A stretch of DNA of 64,000 nt, taken from assembly GCF_030124175.1 (NCBI RefSeq), contig NZ_JASKMT010000013.1, forward strand, positions 1-64,000, written 5' to 3'. The translations under genes and the position numbers were made by a program. The stretch is from Streptomyces sp. 549 (lineage in GTDB: Bacteria; Actinomycetota; Actinomycetes; Streptomycetales; Streptomycetaceae). Position 1 is the stretch's first letter. The number at the start of each line of letters is the position of its first letter. Below the pieces are notes generated by a model. That model saw only the letters and a list, made by a program, of their open reading frames with translations, was not told the origin of the DNA and did not search any database. Below are positions 15,333 to 24,024 of this stretch, piece after piece.

Positions 15333-16139
15333 TCAGCTTCGGGCGGCCGGACCGGAGCGCAGGGCCTCGATGCCCGCGACGAGCAGTTCCACGGCGGTGT
15401 CGAAGTCCTGCTGGCGCATGCCGTCGACGGTCCCGGACCCGCCGACCTCCCGCAGCTCCAGCGACTGGGCGTACTCGGGCCGGCCCTCGACCTGCCGGTG
15501 GATGTACGCGTAGTACGCGTCCTTGTCCATGCCCGACGACCGGCAGCGGGCGTTCCAGTTCGCCTCGACGGCACCGAACCCGTAGACGAACTGGAAGACC
15601 GCCGACAGCGCGCCGGTGAGGCGGCCCGGGGGCAGCCCGGCCCGCAGCATCACCTGCTGGGCGGCGGCCGCGAACTCCATCGCCTGCGGCCCCACGTTGA
15701 GGTACTGACCGATCATCGGCGACACCCACGGGTGGCCGACCAGCATGCGCCGGTACTCGGAGGCAAGGTCGCGCAACTGCTCCCGCCAGGCGTCGTCCCG
15801 GTCGGCGGGGGCGGCGTCCGGCTGCGGGCCGTCGTCGAAGCGGGGCAGGGCGATCTCCCCCTGGACGGCGTCCAGCGCCAGCTCCAGCAGGTCGTCCCGG
15901 GAGTCGACGTACCAGTACAGCGACATCGCGGTGACGCCCAGCTCGGACGCGAGCCGCCGCATGGAGAACTTGGCCAGCCCTTCCTCGTCGAGCAGGCGCA
16001 CGGTCACCGTGGTGATCCTCGCCCGGTCCAGCGCGCCGGGATGGTCCGGGGCGGCGTCCGCCGCACGGTGCCGGGAAGGTCCGCCGGCGAGCCAGACGCT
16101 GGTCCGGGGCGCGGGGCGGGCACGGCTGCCGGGTGGCAT
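15333..16139 (-). CDS. TetR/AcrR-family repressor
   Basis: 268 aa from ATG at 16139, ribosome site GAGGAG. A 40-residue basic leader precedes the TetR helix-turn-helix (ITTVTVRLLDEEGLAKFSMRRLASELGVTAMSLYWYV, residues about 55-92). The remainder is a TetR_C-type ligand domain (SEYRRMLVGHPWVSPMIGQYLNVGP; FVYGFGAVEANW). It is the downstream gene of a two-gene unit with the DHA2 exporter and is its likely autoregulated repressor; repeats resembling TGTACxxCGTA flank the exporter promoter. The effector is unknown. Confidence 0.9.
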   Translation of the reverse strand: MPPGSRARPAPRTSVWLAGGPSRHRAADAAPDHPGALDRARITTVTVRLLDEEGLAKFSMRRLASELGVTAMSLYWYVDSRDDLLELALDAVQGEIALPRFDDGPQPDAAPADRDDAWREQLRDLASEYRRMLVGHPWVSPMIGQYLNVGPQAMEFAAAAQQVMLRAGLPPGRLTGALSAVFQFVYGFGAVEANWNARCRSSGMDKDAYYAYIHRQVEGRPEYAQSLELREVGGSGTVDGMRQQDFDTAVELLVAGIEALRSGPAARS

Positions 16140-16180
16140 GGGGACTCCTCGGTACGGGTCGTGCGGCACGTGCGTCGATG

Positions 16181-17701
16181 CTATGCGCCGGGCGCGGGCA
16201 CCACCGGCACCGCGCGTTCCGCCCGGCGCAGCAGTACGAAGGCCAGCGCGCCACCGGCGAACACCGCCACCGCGCCGACCAGCTGGCTGGTCTCCACACC
16301 CCGAGCGAAGGCGTCCGCCACCGCCTCCCGCTCGCCGGGCGTGGTGACCTTCTCCAGGGCCGCCGGCAGCGACCCGGCGCCCGCCGCGGTCCCCGGCAGC
16401 AGTGCGGCGAACCGCGAGCTGAGCACCGCACCGAGCACGGCGACGCCCAGTCCGTGCCCGAACTCGGCAAGAGTGCCGTTCACTCCCGCGCCGACACCGG
16501 CCTTGGCGGGCGGGATCGCGGACATCAGCGCGTTGGCCATGGTCGGCATGGCGAGCGCCACGCCGACGCCCATGACCACCAGGCCCAGCAGCATGCCGGA
16601 GTAGGACGCGCTGCCCAGCAGCGCCACGCAGACCAGGCCCGCGGCGAGCAGGCTCATGCCCACCAGGATCGTGACCGGCGTGCCGAGCCGCAGCGCCGTG
16701 CGGGCGCCGCCGCCGGTGAAGTTGACGGCGATCACCGTCAGGGCGAGCGGCGCCATGCGCAGCCCGGCGTCGAGCGGCTGGTGGCCCAGCACGAACTGGA
16801 GGTGCTGGGTGAGCAGGTAGAGCGAGCCGGCCATGCCGAACGCCACCAGCAGGCCGCCCGCGACCGCGCCGACGAAGCGCTGGTCGCGGAAGAACTGCAT
16901 GTCGAGCATGGGGTGCGGGATGCGCAGCTCCCACCAGACGAACGCCGCCAGGGCCGCCGCACCGACCAGCGCGGTGAGCACCACCCGCGGCGAGTTCCAG
17001 CCGTGGTCCGGGCCGGAGATGATCGCGAAGACCAGCGCGGTCATGCCGGTGACGGACAGCAGCGCGCCCAGCAGGTCCAGCGGGTCGCCGCTGGGGTTGC
17101 GGGACTCGGGAACGAGCACGACGACGGCGACCAGGCCCAACGCCACCACCGGCAGGTTGATGAGGAACAGCGAACCCCACCAGAAATGGTTGAGCAGGAA
17201 GCCGCCGACGAGGGGACCGAGCGCGAAGCCCAGCGAGAGCACCGAACTCCAGATGCCGATCGCCCGCGGGCGTTCCGAGGCGTCGAATATCTGCATCACC
17301 ACGGCGAGCGTGCAGGTGAGCAGCAGCGCGCCGCCGATCCCCATCCCGGCCCGTGCGGCGATGAGTTGGGCGGAGGTGGTGGAGAGGGCCGCGGCGAGCG
17401 AGCCGAGCCCGAACAGGGCCAGCCCGGCCAGCAGCATGCGCTTGCGGCCGAAGCGGTCCGCCGCGTTGCCGGCCGTCAGCAGCAGACCGGCCTGCACGAG
17501 GGCGTAGGCGTTGATCATCCACTGGATGTCGGAGGTGGACGCCGACAGGTCCCGACTCAGCGAGGGGATCGCGATGTTGAGGATGGTGTTGTCGAGCAGG
17601 ACGGTGAACTCGGCGAGGCAGATCACCGCGAGGATCAGCCAACGGCGCGGGTGGCCGCCGGGTGCTTTCACGGTGGTTTCCGCGGCGTTGGTCGCCGTCA
17701 T
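16181..17701 (-). CDS. DHA2-family MFS exporter controlled by TetR
   Basis: 506 aa from ATG at 17701. Fourteen TM segments start with RRWLILAVICLAEFTVLLDNTILNIAIPSL (TM1 with the LD.TI.N.A.P signature of DHA2 drug transporters); motif A is GNAADRFGRKRMLL. It is followed after 41 bp by the tetR gene on the same strand, an exporter-repressor operon. Upstream, two direct copies of a TGTACxxCGTA-type box (about 17711-17721 and 17742-17752) lie around the presumed promoter and are candidate TetR operators. Substrate unknown. Confidence 0.9.
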   Translation of the reverse strand: MTATNAAETTVKAPGGHPRRWLILAVICLAEFTVLLDNTILNIAIPSLSRDLSASTSDIQWMINAYALVQAGLLLTAGNAADRFGRKRMLLAGLALFGLGSLAAALSTTSAQLIAARAGMGIGGALLLTCTLAVVMQIFDASERPRAIGIWSSVLSLGFALGPLVGGFLLNHFWWGSLFLINLPVVALGLVAVVVLVPESRNPSGDPLDLLGALLSVTGMTALVFAIISGPDHGWNSPRVVLTALVGAAALAAFVWWELRIPHPMLDMQFFRDQRFVGAVAGGLLVAFGMAGSLYLLTQHLQFVLGHQPLDAGLRMAPLALTVIAVNFTGGGARTALRLGTPVTILVGMSLLAAGLVCVALLGSASYSGMLLGLVVMGVGVALAMPTMANALMSAIPPAKAGVGAGVNGTLAEFGHGLGVAVLGAVLSSRFAALLPGTAAGAGSLPAALEKVTTPGEREAVADAFARGVETSQLVGAVAVFAGGALAFVLLRRAERAVPVVPAPGA

Positions 17702-17885
17702 GCGGGCTCCTTGTACGGCGTATGGTTAGGCGCACCTTACTGTACACCGTAGAAGACCGTAGCAGTCCACCGGAGGCGGCGGCCGTGCGGACGTGCCGAC
17801 GGGGTCCGGCCGCGGCGAGTGCGTCGCGGCCGGACCCCGTCGGGCCCCGTCGGGGCGGTTGGGTGTCGGGTGGGTCGGGGGTCGG

Positions 17886-20123
17886 TCAGGCGGGGTCGGT
17901 CAGGTCGTAGAGCGTGGTGCCGTCCACGGTGACCGCGGTGAAGTTCTCCTGCACCCAGGCGGCGATCTCGGCGCTGGTGCCGCTGCCGCCGGGCCCGCCG
18001 GCGCCGCCCCCCGGGCCGCCCTGAGCATCTCGGCCGCCCTGGCCGTTCTGGGAGCCCTGGCCGTCCTCTGTGGTGGACGTGGTGGAGGCGCCGCCCACGA
18101 ACCAGTGCACGCGGCCCTGCTCGACCAGGGCGCGGAACTCCGCCAGGGTCGGCGAAGGGTCACTGCCGTTGAAGCCGCCGATGGCCATCACCGGCTCCTC
18201 CGTGGCCAGTTGGTATCCCGCAGCGCTCTGCGAACCGACCGCGGCCGCCACCCAGGTGTAGTCGTCCGCGTCCTTCACCAGCGCGGCCCGCAGGGTGTCG
18301 GAGACCTCGGCGCTGTCCAGCAGGCCACCGGGCCCGCCCCGGCCGCCACCCGGCGGTGCGTCGCCGACGCCGGTTCCGCCCCGGCCCGCCTGCCCGGTCG
18401 GACCGCCGTCAGGCTGCCCGTCCGTCCCGGCCTGCCCGTCGGCGCCGGCCTGCCCGTCCGCTCCCTGCGGCGGGGCCTGACCGCCACCGGGAACGCCCTG
18501 CGGGGGCATGCCGCCGACCGCGCCGGGCATGCCGTCCCCGCCCGGACCGCCGCCGGGCATGCCTCCTCCGCCGGGGCCACCGCGGGCTCCGGCCACCGAG
18601 GGGCCGGCGGTGACGATGGACCCGGTGTGCGCGGTGGTGACGGTGTCCAGGGCGTAGGCCGTCGGCCCCGCCAGCGAGGCGGCGAGCGCCAGCCCTGCGG
18701 CCAGCACCGGGAGGCGCCGCAGCCGCAGCATCGGCAGCGCGGCCAGCGCGAGCGCGGCCAGCAGCCCGGTGACGAGCACCGTCCAGCGCAGCCACGGCAG
18801 CCAGTCCGGCGTCCGGCCCAGCAGCACGAAGCTCCACGCCGCCGTCAGCGCCACCGCCGCCGCCAGTGCGGCAGCCGCCCACGGCTGCCTGCGAATCCGC
18901 CACAGCATCGTGCCGCCCGCTCCGACCAGCGCGGCCACGTAGGGCGCCAGCGCCACGTTGTAGTACTCGTGGAAGATCCCGGCCATGAAGCTGAAGATCA
19001 CCGCAGTGATCAGCAGCGATCCGCCCCAGGCCAGCAGGTGCGTCCGGGTGGTGTCGGTGCGCGGCGCGCGACGCGTCAGGACCAGGCCCGCAACGAACAG
19101 CAGCAGTGCCGCGGGCAGCAGCCAGGAGATCTGGCCGCCCATCGAGTCGTTGAACAGCCTGCCGATGCCGGTCTCGCCCCAGCCGCCGCCCCGGCCGCCG
19201 CCGACGCTGCCGGTCTCGTTGCCGTTGAGGCGGCCGAGCCCGTTGTAGCCGAAGGTCAGCTCAAGGAAGCTGTTGGTCTGCGATCCGCCCACATAGGGAC
19301 GGGAGTCGGCGGGCCACAGCTCGACCAGCGCCACCCACCAGCCGGCCGTGAGGACCGTCACCAGCCCTGCGAGGAGCAGTTGGCGCAGCCGGCGCAGCAG
19401 CCCGGTCGGGGCGCACACGGCGTACACGGCGGCGAGCACCGGCAGGATCAGCCAGGCCTGGAACGTCTTGGTGAGGAAGCCGAGTCCGAAGCAGGCTCCG
19501 GCGAGCAGCAGCCATCGGGTCGAGGCGTGCTCCAGCGCGCGCAGCACGCAGACCACCGCGCCGACCATGAGCAGGCACAGCAGCGCGTCCGGGTTGTTGA
19601 ACCGGAACATCAGCGCGGCGACCGGCGTCAGGGCGAGCACCGCGCCGGCCAGCAGACCGGCACCGGGACCGAACCTGCGGCGCACCCCGGCGTGGAGAAC
19701 GCCGACGGTGGCCACACCCATCAGTGCCTGGGGCACGAGGATCTGCCAGGAGCCCAGCCCGAACAGCCGCACCGACAGCGCCATCGGCCACAGTGCGGCC
19801 GGCGGCTTGTCCACGGTGATGGCGTTCGCCGCGTCGGAGGACCCGAACAGGAACGCCTTCCAGCTCGCCCCGCCGGCCTGGGCCGCCGCCGAGTAGAAGG
19901 AGTTGGCGTACCCGCTGGCCTGGAGGTTCCACAGGTAGAGCACGGCGGTGACGGCGAGCAGGGCCAGCAGCGCGGGCCGTTCCCAGCGGGTGCGGGCGGT
20001 GGCGGAGGCGTCCGGGGTGCCGCCGTCCGTGCTGACGGGTGCGCCGAGGGTCGTGCCGTCGTCGGTCGTAGCGCCGGTGGGGTGGGGCGGGCGGACGGCC
20101 GGGGAGTTCCTCGTCTCGCTCAT
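17886..20123 (-). CDS. GT39/ArnT-like membrane glycosyltransferase with glycine-rich insert
   Basis: 745 aa from ATG at 20123, overlapping the upstream gene stop by four bases. The N-terminal part has the ArnT/GT-C pattern: YANSFYSAAAQAGGASWKAFLFGSSDAANAITVDKPPAALW (first extracytoplasmic loop with acidic residues), then about a dozen TM segments to residue 500. A Gly/Pro-rich low-complexity stretch (about 510-610, GGPGGGGMPGGGPGG...) separates the membrane core from a small C-terminal globular domain (TLAEFRALVEQGRVHWFVGG...IAAWVQENFTAV). Such enzymes use polyprenyl-phosphate sugars outside the membrane. The neighbouring GT2/GtrA protein probably makes the lipid-sugar donor. Confidence 0.88.
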   Translation of the reverse strand: MSETRNSPAVRPPHPTGATTDDGTTLGAPVSTDGGTPDASATARTRWERPALLALLAVTAVLYLWNLQASGYANSFYSAAAQAGGASWKAFLFGSSDAANAITVDKPPAALWPMALSVRLFGLGSWQILVPQALMGVATVGVLHAGVRRRFGPGAGLLAGAVLALTPVAALMFRFNNPDALLCLLMVGAVVCVLRALEHASTRWLLLAGACFGLGFLTKTFQAWLILPVLAAVYAVCAPTGLLRRLRQLLLAGLVTVLTAGWWVALVELWPADSRPYVGGSQTNSFLELTFGYNGLGRLNGNETGSVGGGRGGGWGETGIGRLFNDSMGGQISWLLPAALLLFVAGLVLTRRAPRTDTTRTHLLAWGGSLLITAVIFSFMAGIFHEYYNVALAPYVAALVGAGGTMLWRIRRQPWAAAALAAAVALTAAWSFVLLGRTPDWLPWLRWTVLVTGLLAALALAALPMLRLRRLPVLAAGLALAASLAGPTAYALDTVTTAHTGSIVTAGPSVAGARGGPGGGGMPGGGPGGDGMPGAVGGMPPQGVPGGGQAPPQGADGQAGADGQAGTDGQPDGGPTGQAGRGGTGVGDAPPGGGRGGPGGLLDSAEVSDTLRAALVKDADDYTWVAAAVGSQSAAGYQLATEEPVMAIGGFNGSDPSPTLAEFRALVEQGRVHWFVGGASTTSTTEDGQGSQNGQGGRDAQGGPGGGAGGPGGSGTSAEIAAWVQENFTAVTVDGTTLYDLTDPA

Positions 20124-21439
20124 GACCGCACCTCCACGTCGGAGGCGCGGACCGGACCGGCGGAGGCTGCGGGTGCTGCGGGGGCTGCGGGGGCTGCGGG
20201 GGCTGCGGACGGGAAGACCCAGCCGCGCAGCAGCAGGAAGCGCAGGACCGTCGCGGCGAGGTTCGCCGCGACCAGGACGGCCAGCTCGGTGTCCCGTCCG
20301 GGGTCGGGGGCGGCCGAGTGCAGGGCCGCCAGCGAGCCGCTGGTCAGGGCCAGGCCGATGGCGAACACCAGCAGGCCCTGGGCCTGGTGCCGGACAAGTC
20401 CGCGTCGGCCGCGGACGTGGAAGGTCAGGCGCCGGTTGGCGGCCGTGTTGCCCAGTGCGGTGAGCAGCAGCGCCGCCGCGTTGGCGGTCAGCGGACCGAC
20501 CGCCGGGCGCAGCAGCGAGTACAGCAGCAGATAGGCGAGCGTGCTGAGCGCACCCACGACGCAGAAGCCCAGGAGTTGCCGGGCCAGCCCGCGTGGCACA
20601 CCCGGCAGCGCCCGGTCCCGCGGGTCGTCGCCGAACGGGCGGCGCAGCCGGTCCACCGGCAGCGCGCCGGAGGCCAGCGCGCGGCCGACCCGCCACACGC
20701 CCTTCAGGTCGTCGGCCACCGTGCGGCGGATGTCGACCCGGCTGTCGGGGTCGTCCACCCAGTCGACGGGTACCTCGTGGATGCGCAGCCCGGCACGTTC
20801 GGCGAGCACCAGCATCTCGGTGTCGAAGAACCAGCCGGTGTCCTCCACCAGCGGCAGCAGCCGTTGGGCGACGTCCGCCCGGATCGCCTTGAACCCGCAC
20901 TGGGCGTCGGAGAAGCGGGCGGCCAGCGAGCCGCGCAGCAGCAGGTTGTACCCACGGGAGAGCACTTCGCGCTTCGGTCCGCGCACCACCCGCGAACTGC
21001 GGGCCAGGCGGGTGCCGATGGCCAGGTCGGAGTGCCCGGAGATCAGCGGTGCCACCAGCGGCAGCAGGGCGTTGAGGTCGGTGGACAGGTCCACGTCCAT
21101 GTAGGCGAGCACCGGTGCGTCCGAGCCGCGCCACACCGTGCGCAGGGCCAGGCCGCGGCCCTTCTCCTCCAGCCGGACCGCGACGACCTCCTCCAGCGCG
21201 TCGTCCAGGAGGGCGGCGACCTCCGGGGTGCGGTCGGTGCTGGCGTTGTCCGCGATCGTGATGCGGAACGGGTAGGGGAAGGACTCGTCCAGGTGCCGGC
21301 GCAGCCGCCGTACGGACTCCTCCAGGTTCGCCTCCTCGTTGTACACGGGAATGACGACGTCGAGGACCGGGGTGCCGTCCCGGTCCCAGCGGAGCTGGTC
21401 GCGTGCGGGCAGGGTGCCCGGAGTGGTTTCCGTCTGCAT
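20120..21439 (-). CDS. Fused GT2 polyprenyl-phosphate glycosyltransferase and GtrA-like membrane domain
   Basis: 439 aa from ATG at 21439. Residues about 25-260 are a GT-A dolichol-phosphate-mannosyltransferase-like domain (LDVVIPVYNEEANLEESVRRL; ADNASTDRT; LAYMDVDLSTDLNALLPL carrying the DxD; SDAQCGFKAIRADVA). Residues about 285-420 hold four TM segments of a GtrA-type flippase domain (LLGFCVVGALSTLAYLLLYSLL ... NTAANRRLTFHVRG). The fusion should make and present a polyprenyl-phosphate sugar at the membrane. It is coupled to the downstream GT39-like enzyme (ATGA) and follows the two-component genes by 26 bp. An Ala/Pro repeat (SAAPAAPAAPAAPAAS) lies near the C-terminus. Confidence 0.9.
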   Translation of the reverse strand: MQTETTPGTLPARDQLRWDRDGTPVLDVVIPVYNEEANLEESVRRLRRHLDESFPYPFRITIADNASTDRTPEVAALLDDALEEVVAVRLEEKGRGLALRTVWRGSDAPVLAYMDVDLSTDLNALLPLVAPLISGHSDLAIGTRLARSSRVVRGPKREVLSRGYNLLLRGSLAARFSDAQCGFKAIRADVAQRLLPLVEDTGWFFDTEMLVLAERAGLRIHEVPVDWVDDPDSRVDIRRTVADDLKGVWRVGRALASGALPVDRLRRPFGDDPRDRALPGVPRGLARQLLGFCVVGALSTLAYLLLYSLLRPAVGPLTANAAALLLTALGNTAANRRLTFHVRGRRGLVRHQAQGLLVFAIGLALTSGSLAALHSAAPDPGRDTELAVLVAANLAATVLRFLLLRGWVFPSAAPAAPAAPAAPAASAGPVRASDVEVRS

Positions 21440-21465
21440 GCCGACGACACTCGTCGGCCGCCCTG

Positions 21466-23214
21466 TCACTCCTGTGGGAGCGGCCTGTGGCCTACCTGTG
21501 AACCCGGGCCGCCGGCGGGGAGTTGCACCGTGAAGACGGTCCGGCCGGGGACGCTGCGCACCCGCGCCGCCCCGCCGTGGGCGGTCACCACGGCCTGCAC
21601 GATGGCCAGTCCCAGACCGGTGCTGCCTGAGCTGCCGGTGCTGCCGGTGCTGCCTGAGCTGCCTGAGCTGCCTGAGCTGGTGCCGGTGCTGCCGGTGCTG
21701 CCGGTCCTGTGCGTGCCGGCGGTGGGGCGGGTGGCGCGGGTGCGGGAGGCGTCGCCGCGGGCGAAGCGCTCGAAGACGTGCGGCAGCAGGTCGGGCGGGA
21801 TGCCCGGACCGTCGTCCGCCACCTCCATCAGCACCCACCCGTCGGTGTCCGCGTCCACCCGGACGGTGACGGTGGTGTCCGGCGGGGTGTGGGTGCGGGC
21901 GTTGGCGAGCAGGTTGACGAGGACCTGCCGCAGCCGGTCCGGGTCGCCGACCACCCGCACCGGGGCGTCGGGCAACGCCAGCCGCCAGCCGTGGTCACCA
22001 CCGGCCGCACGGGCGTCGCTGACGGCGTCCACCACCAGTGGCACCAGGTCGGTGGCGGTGCGTTCCAGCGGGCGCCCGGTGTCCAGCCGGGCAAGCAGCA
22101 GCAGGTCCTCGACCAGGCCGGTCATGCGCACCGACTCCGACTCGATGCGGCCCAGCGCGTAGCGGGTGTCGGGCCCGGTGTCCTCCGGGCCGCGGCGGGT
22201 CAGTTCGGCGTAGCCGCGGATGGACGCCAGCGGTGTGCGCAGTTCGTGGCCGGCGTCAGCGACGAACTGGCGTACCCGGGTCTCGCTCTGCTGGCGGGCC
22301 GCCAGCGCCGACTCCACGTGCCCCAGCATCCGGTTGAGGGCCGCGCCCACCTGCCCGACCTCGGTGCGCGGATCGGTGTCCTCCTCCGGCACCCGGTCCC
22401 GAAGGCTCACCTCCCCCTGGTGCAGGGGCAGTTCCGAGACCCGGGTGGCGGTGGCCGCCACCCGGTGCAGAGGCCGCAGCGCGATCCGCACGATGGCCGC
22501 CGCCGCGATGCCCGCCGCGAGCAACCCCGCACCGGCCACGCAGAGTTCGGCGACGACCAGTGTGCCGACGATGTCCTGCACCTCGGCCAGCGGCAGGCCG
22601 ACGAGGACCGTGCCGCCGTCGTCGGTCTGCACGGTCACCACCCGGTAGTCGCCCAGCTCGGGCAGGGACGCCGTGTGCGGCTGCCCGTCGTTGGCCACCG
22701 CGTCCAGCGCCCGCAGTTGTGCGCTGTCCAGCGGCACGGCGGTGGTCCCGGTTCCGGCTGCCGTGCCGTCCGCCTCCTGGCTCACCACGCCCTCGGCCAC
22801 GTCCCCGCCGGACGTCTCCGCGCCCAGTGTGCCGACCCGCTGGCCGCCCGCCGTCACGAACCCCAGCGGGTCCGCGCCGCCCGGCACGCCGGGCGGCAGC
22901 ACCCCGCCCGGAGGACCGGCCGCCCGCCGGGCCAGGTCGGTGAGACGGCCGTCCAGCTGGTTCTCCAGGTACGAGTGCAGGGCCAGCGCCGTGACCGTGC
23001 CGATCACCGCGGCCACCACGGCCACCAGCGTCACCGCGGACACCGCGAGCCGGGTCCGCAGCGACCAGCTGCGGCGCCCGCCCCGGATGCGGGAGGTCCC
23101 GATGCGGGAGGTCCTGATGCGACCTGCCCGGGGGGCGTGCGCGGGTGGGAGCGGGGGCAGGGTCTGGTGGGGGGAACGGGACGGGTTCGGCAGCGGGGGC
23201 GGGGTGGGTTGCAC
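21466..23214 (-). CDS. Two-component sensor histidine kinase with Ser/Gly/Thr repeat in the ATP lid
   Basis: 582 aa. A basic Pro-rich N-terminus leads to TM1 at about 52-74 (LAVSAVTLVAVVAAVIGTVTALAL), an extracytoplasmic domain, TM2 near 220 (AELCVAGAGLLAAGIAAAAIVRIAL), HAMP (RPLHRVAATATRVSE), the H-box FVADAGHELRTPLASIRGYAE (phospho-His near residue 322), N-box RQVLVNLLANARTHTP, G1 DDGPGIP and F-box HVFERFARGD. Between F-box and G2 (GLGLAIVQAVV) about 26 residues of TGS/SGS repeat are inserted. It starts seven bases after the response-regulator stop, forming one operon with two glycosyltransferases. The signal is unknown. Confidence 0.92.
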   Translation of the reverse strand: MQPTPPPLPNPSRSPHQTLPPLPPAHAPRAGRIRTSRIGTSRIRGGRRSWSLRTRLAVSAVTLVAVVAAVIGTVTALALHSYLENQLDGRLTDLARRAAGPPGGVLPPGVPGGADPLGFVTAGGQRVGTLGAETSGGDVAEGVVSQEADGTAAGTGTTAVPLDSAQLRALDAVANDGQPHTASLPELGDYRVVTVQTDDGGTVLVGLPLAEVQDIVGTLVVAELCVAGAGLLAAGIAAAAIVRIALRPLHRVAATATRVSELPLHQGEVSLRDRVPEEDTDPRTEVGQVGAALNRMLGHVESALAARQQSETRVRQFVADAGHELRTPLASIRGYAELTRRGPEDTGPDTRYALGRIESESVRMTGLVEDLLLLARLDTGRPLERTATDLVPLVVDAVSDARAAGGDHGWRLALPDAPVRVVGDPDRLRQVLVNLLANARTHTPPDTTVTVRVDADTDGWVLMEVADDGPGIPPDLLPHVFERFARGDASRTRATRPTAGTHRTGSTGSTGTSSGSSGSSGSTGSTGSSGSTGLGLAIVQAVVTAHGGAARVRSVPGRTVFTVQLPAGGPGSQVGHRPLPQE

Positions 23215-23220
23215 GGGTCG

Positions 23221-23946
23221 CTACTCCCCCGCCTTGAGCAGGTAGCCCGCGCCGCGGCGGGTGTGGATCATCGGGGAGCGGCCGGCGTCGATCTTGCGCC
23301 GCAGGTAGGAGATGTACAGCTCCACCACGTTGGCCTGCCCGCCGAAGTCGTAGGACCACACGCGGTCCAGGATCTGCGCCTTGCTCAGCACCCGCCGCGG
23401 GTTGCGCATCAGGTAGCGCAGCAGCTCGAACTCGGTCGCGGTCAGATGGATGGGGGTGCCGCCCCGGCTGACCTCGTGGCTGTCCTCGTCCAGCATCAGG
23501 TCACCGACGGCCAGCACCGAGGCGTCCCTCGCCGACGCGGCGCCGCTGCGGCGCAGCAGCCCCCGCAGCCGGGCGACGACCTCCTCCAGGCTGAACGGCT
23601 TGGTGACGTAGTCGTCGCCGCCGGCGGTGAGCCCGGCGATGCGGTCCTCGACCGCGTCCCGCGCGGTGAGGAACAGCACCGGCACCCCGGGCAGTTCCCG
23701 GCGCAGCCCGCCCAGCAGGGTCAGCCCGTCGGTGTCGGGCAGCATGACGTCCAGCAGCACCGCGTCCGGCCGCCACTGCCGGGCCGCACGCAGCGCCTCG
23801 GTGCCGTCGCCGACGGCCCGCGGGTCCCAGCCCTCGTAGCGCAGGGCCATGGTGAGCAGGTCGGCGAGAGCAGCCTCGTCGTCCACGACGAGCACCCGCG
23901 GCGGACTGCCGTCCGGACGGGTGAGGGTTTCGGGGGAGGTGTTCAT
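23221..23946 (-). CDS. OmpR/PhoB-family response regulator
   Basis: 241 aa from ATG at 23946. Receiver residues are complete: acidic pair VVDDE (near 21), phospho-acceptor VLLDVMLPD (Asp near 65), switch LTA and conserved Lys in YVTKPFSLEEV. A winged-helix DNA-binding domain follows (LTATEFELLRYLMRNPRRVLSKAQILDRVW...VVELYISYLRRKID...IHTRRGAGYLL). It heads the operon RR-HK-GT2/GtrA-GT39-like. Inference: it senses an envelope condition and adjusts cell-surface glycosylation through the two downstream enzymes. Confidence 0.95.
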   Translation of the reverse strand: MNTSPETLTRPDGSPPRVLVVDDEAALADLLTMALRYEGWDPRAVGDGTEALRAARQWRPDAVLLDVMLPDTDGLTLLGGLRRELPGVPVLFLTARDAVEDRIAGLTAGGDDYVTKPFSLEEVVARLRGLLRRSGAASARDASVLAVGDLMLDEDSHEVSRGGTPIHLTATEFELLRYLMRNPRRVLSKAQILDRVWSYDFGGQANVVELYISYLRRKIDAGRSPMIHTRRGAGYLLKAGE

Positions 23947-24024
23947 GTGCGCAGGCTGTGCGCCGGCTCTGAGACGCTCCTGTCCACCGGCTGTGAATTC
24001 GCTGAGAACTGCTTCTGACCCGGG

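Noticed and set aside
14259..16604. Very long open frames running across several genes on either strand
   Set aside because: They arise from high GC third positions opposite or out of frame with clear MFS and TetR genes; their products are Arg/Gly/Ala/Pro-biased without domains or ribosome sites.
21629..21705. Short-unit repeats as a possible CRISPR array
   Set aside because: Units are contiguous 9-mers inside a coding sequence with no spacers; no cas genes in the window.
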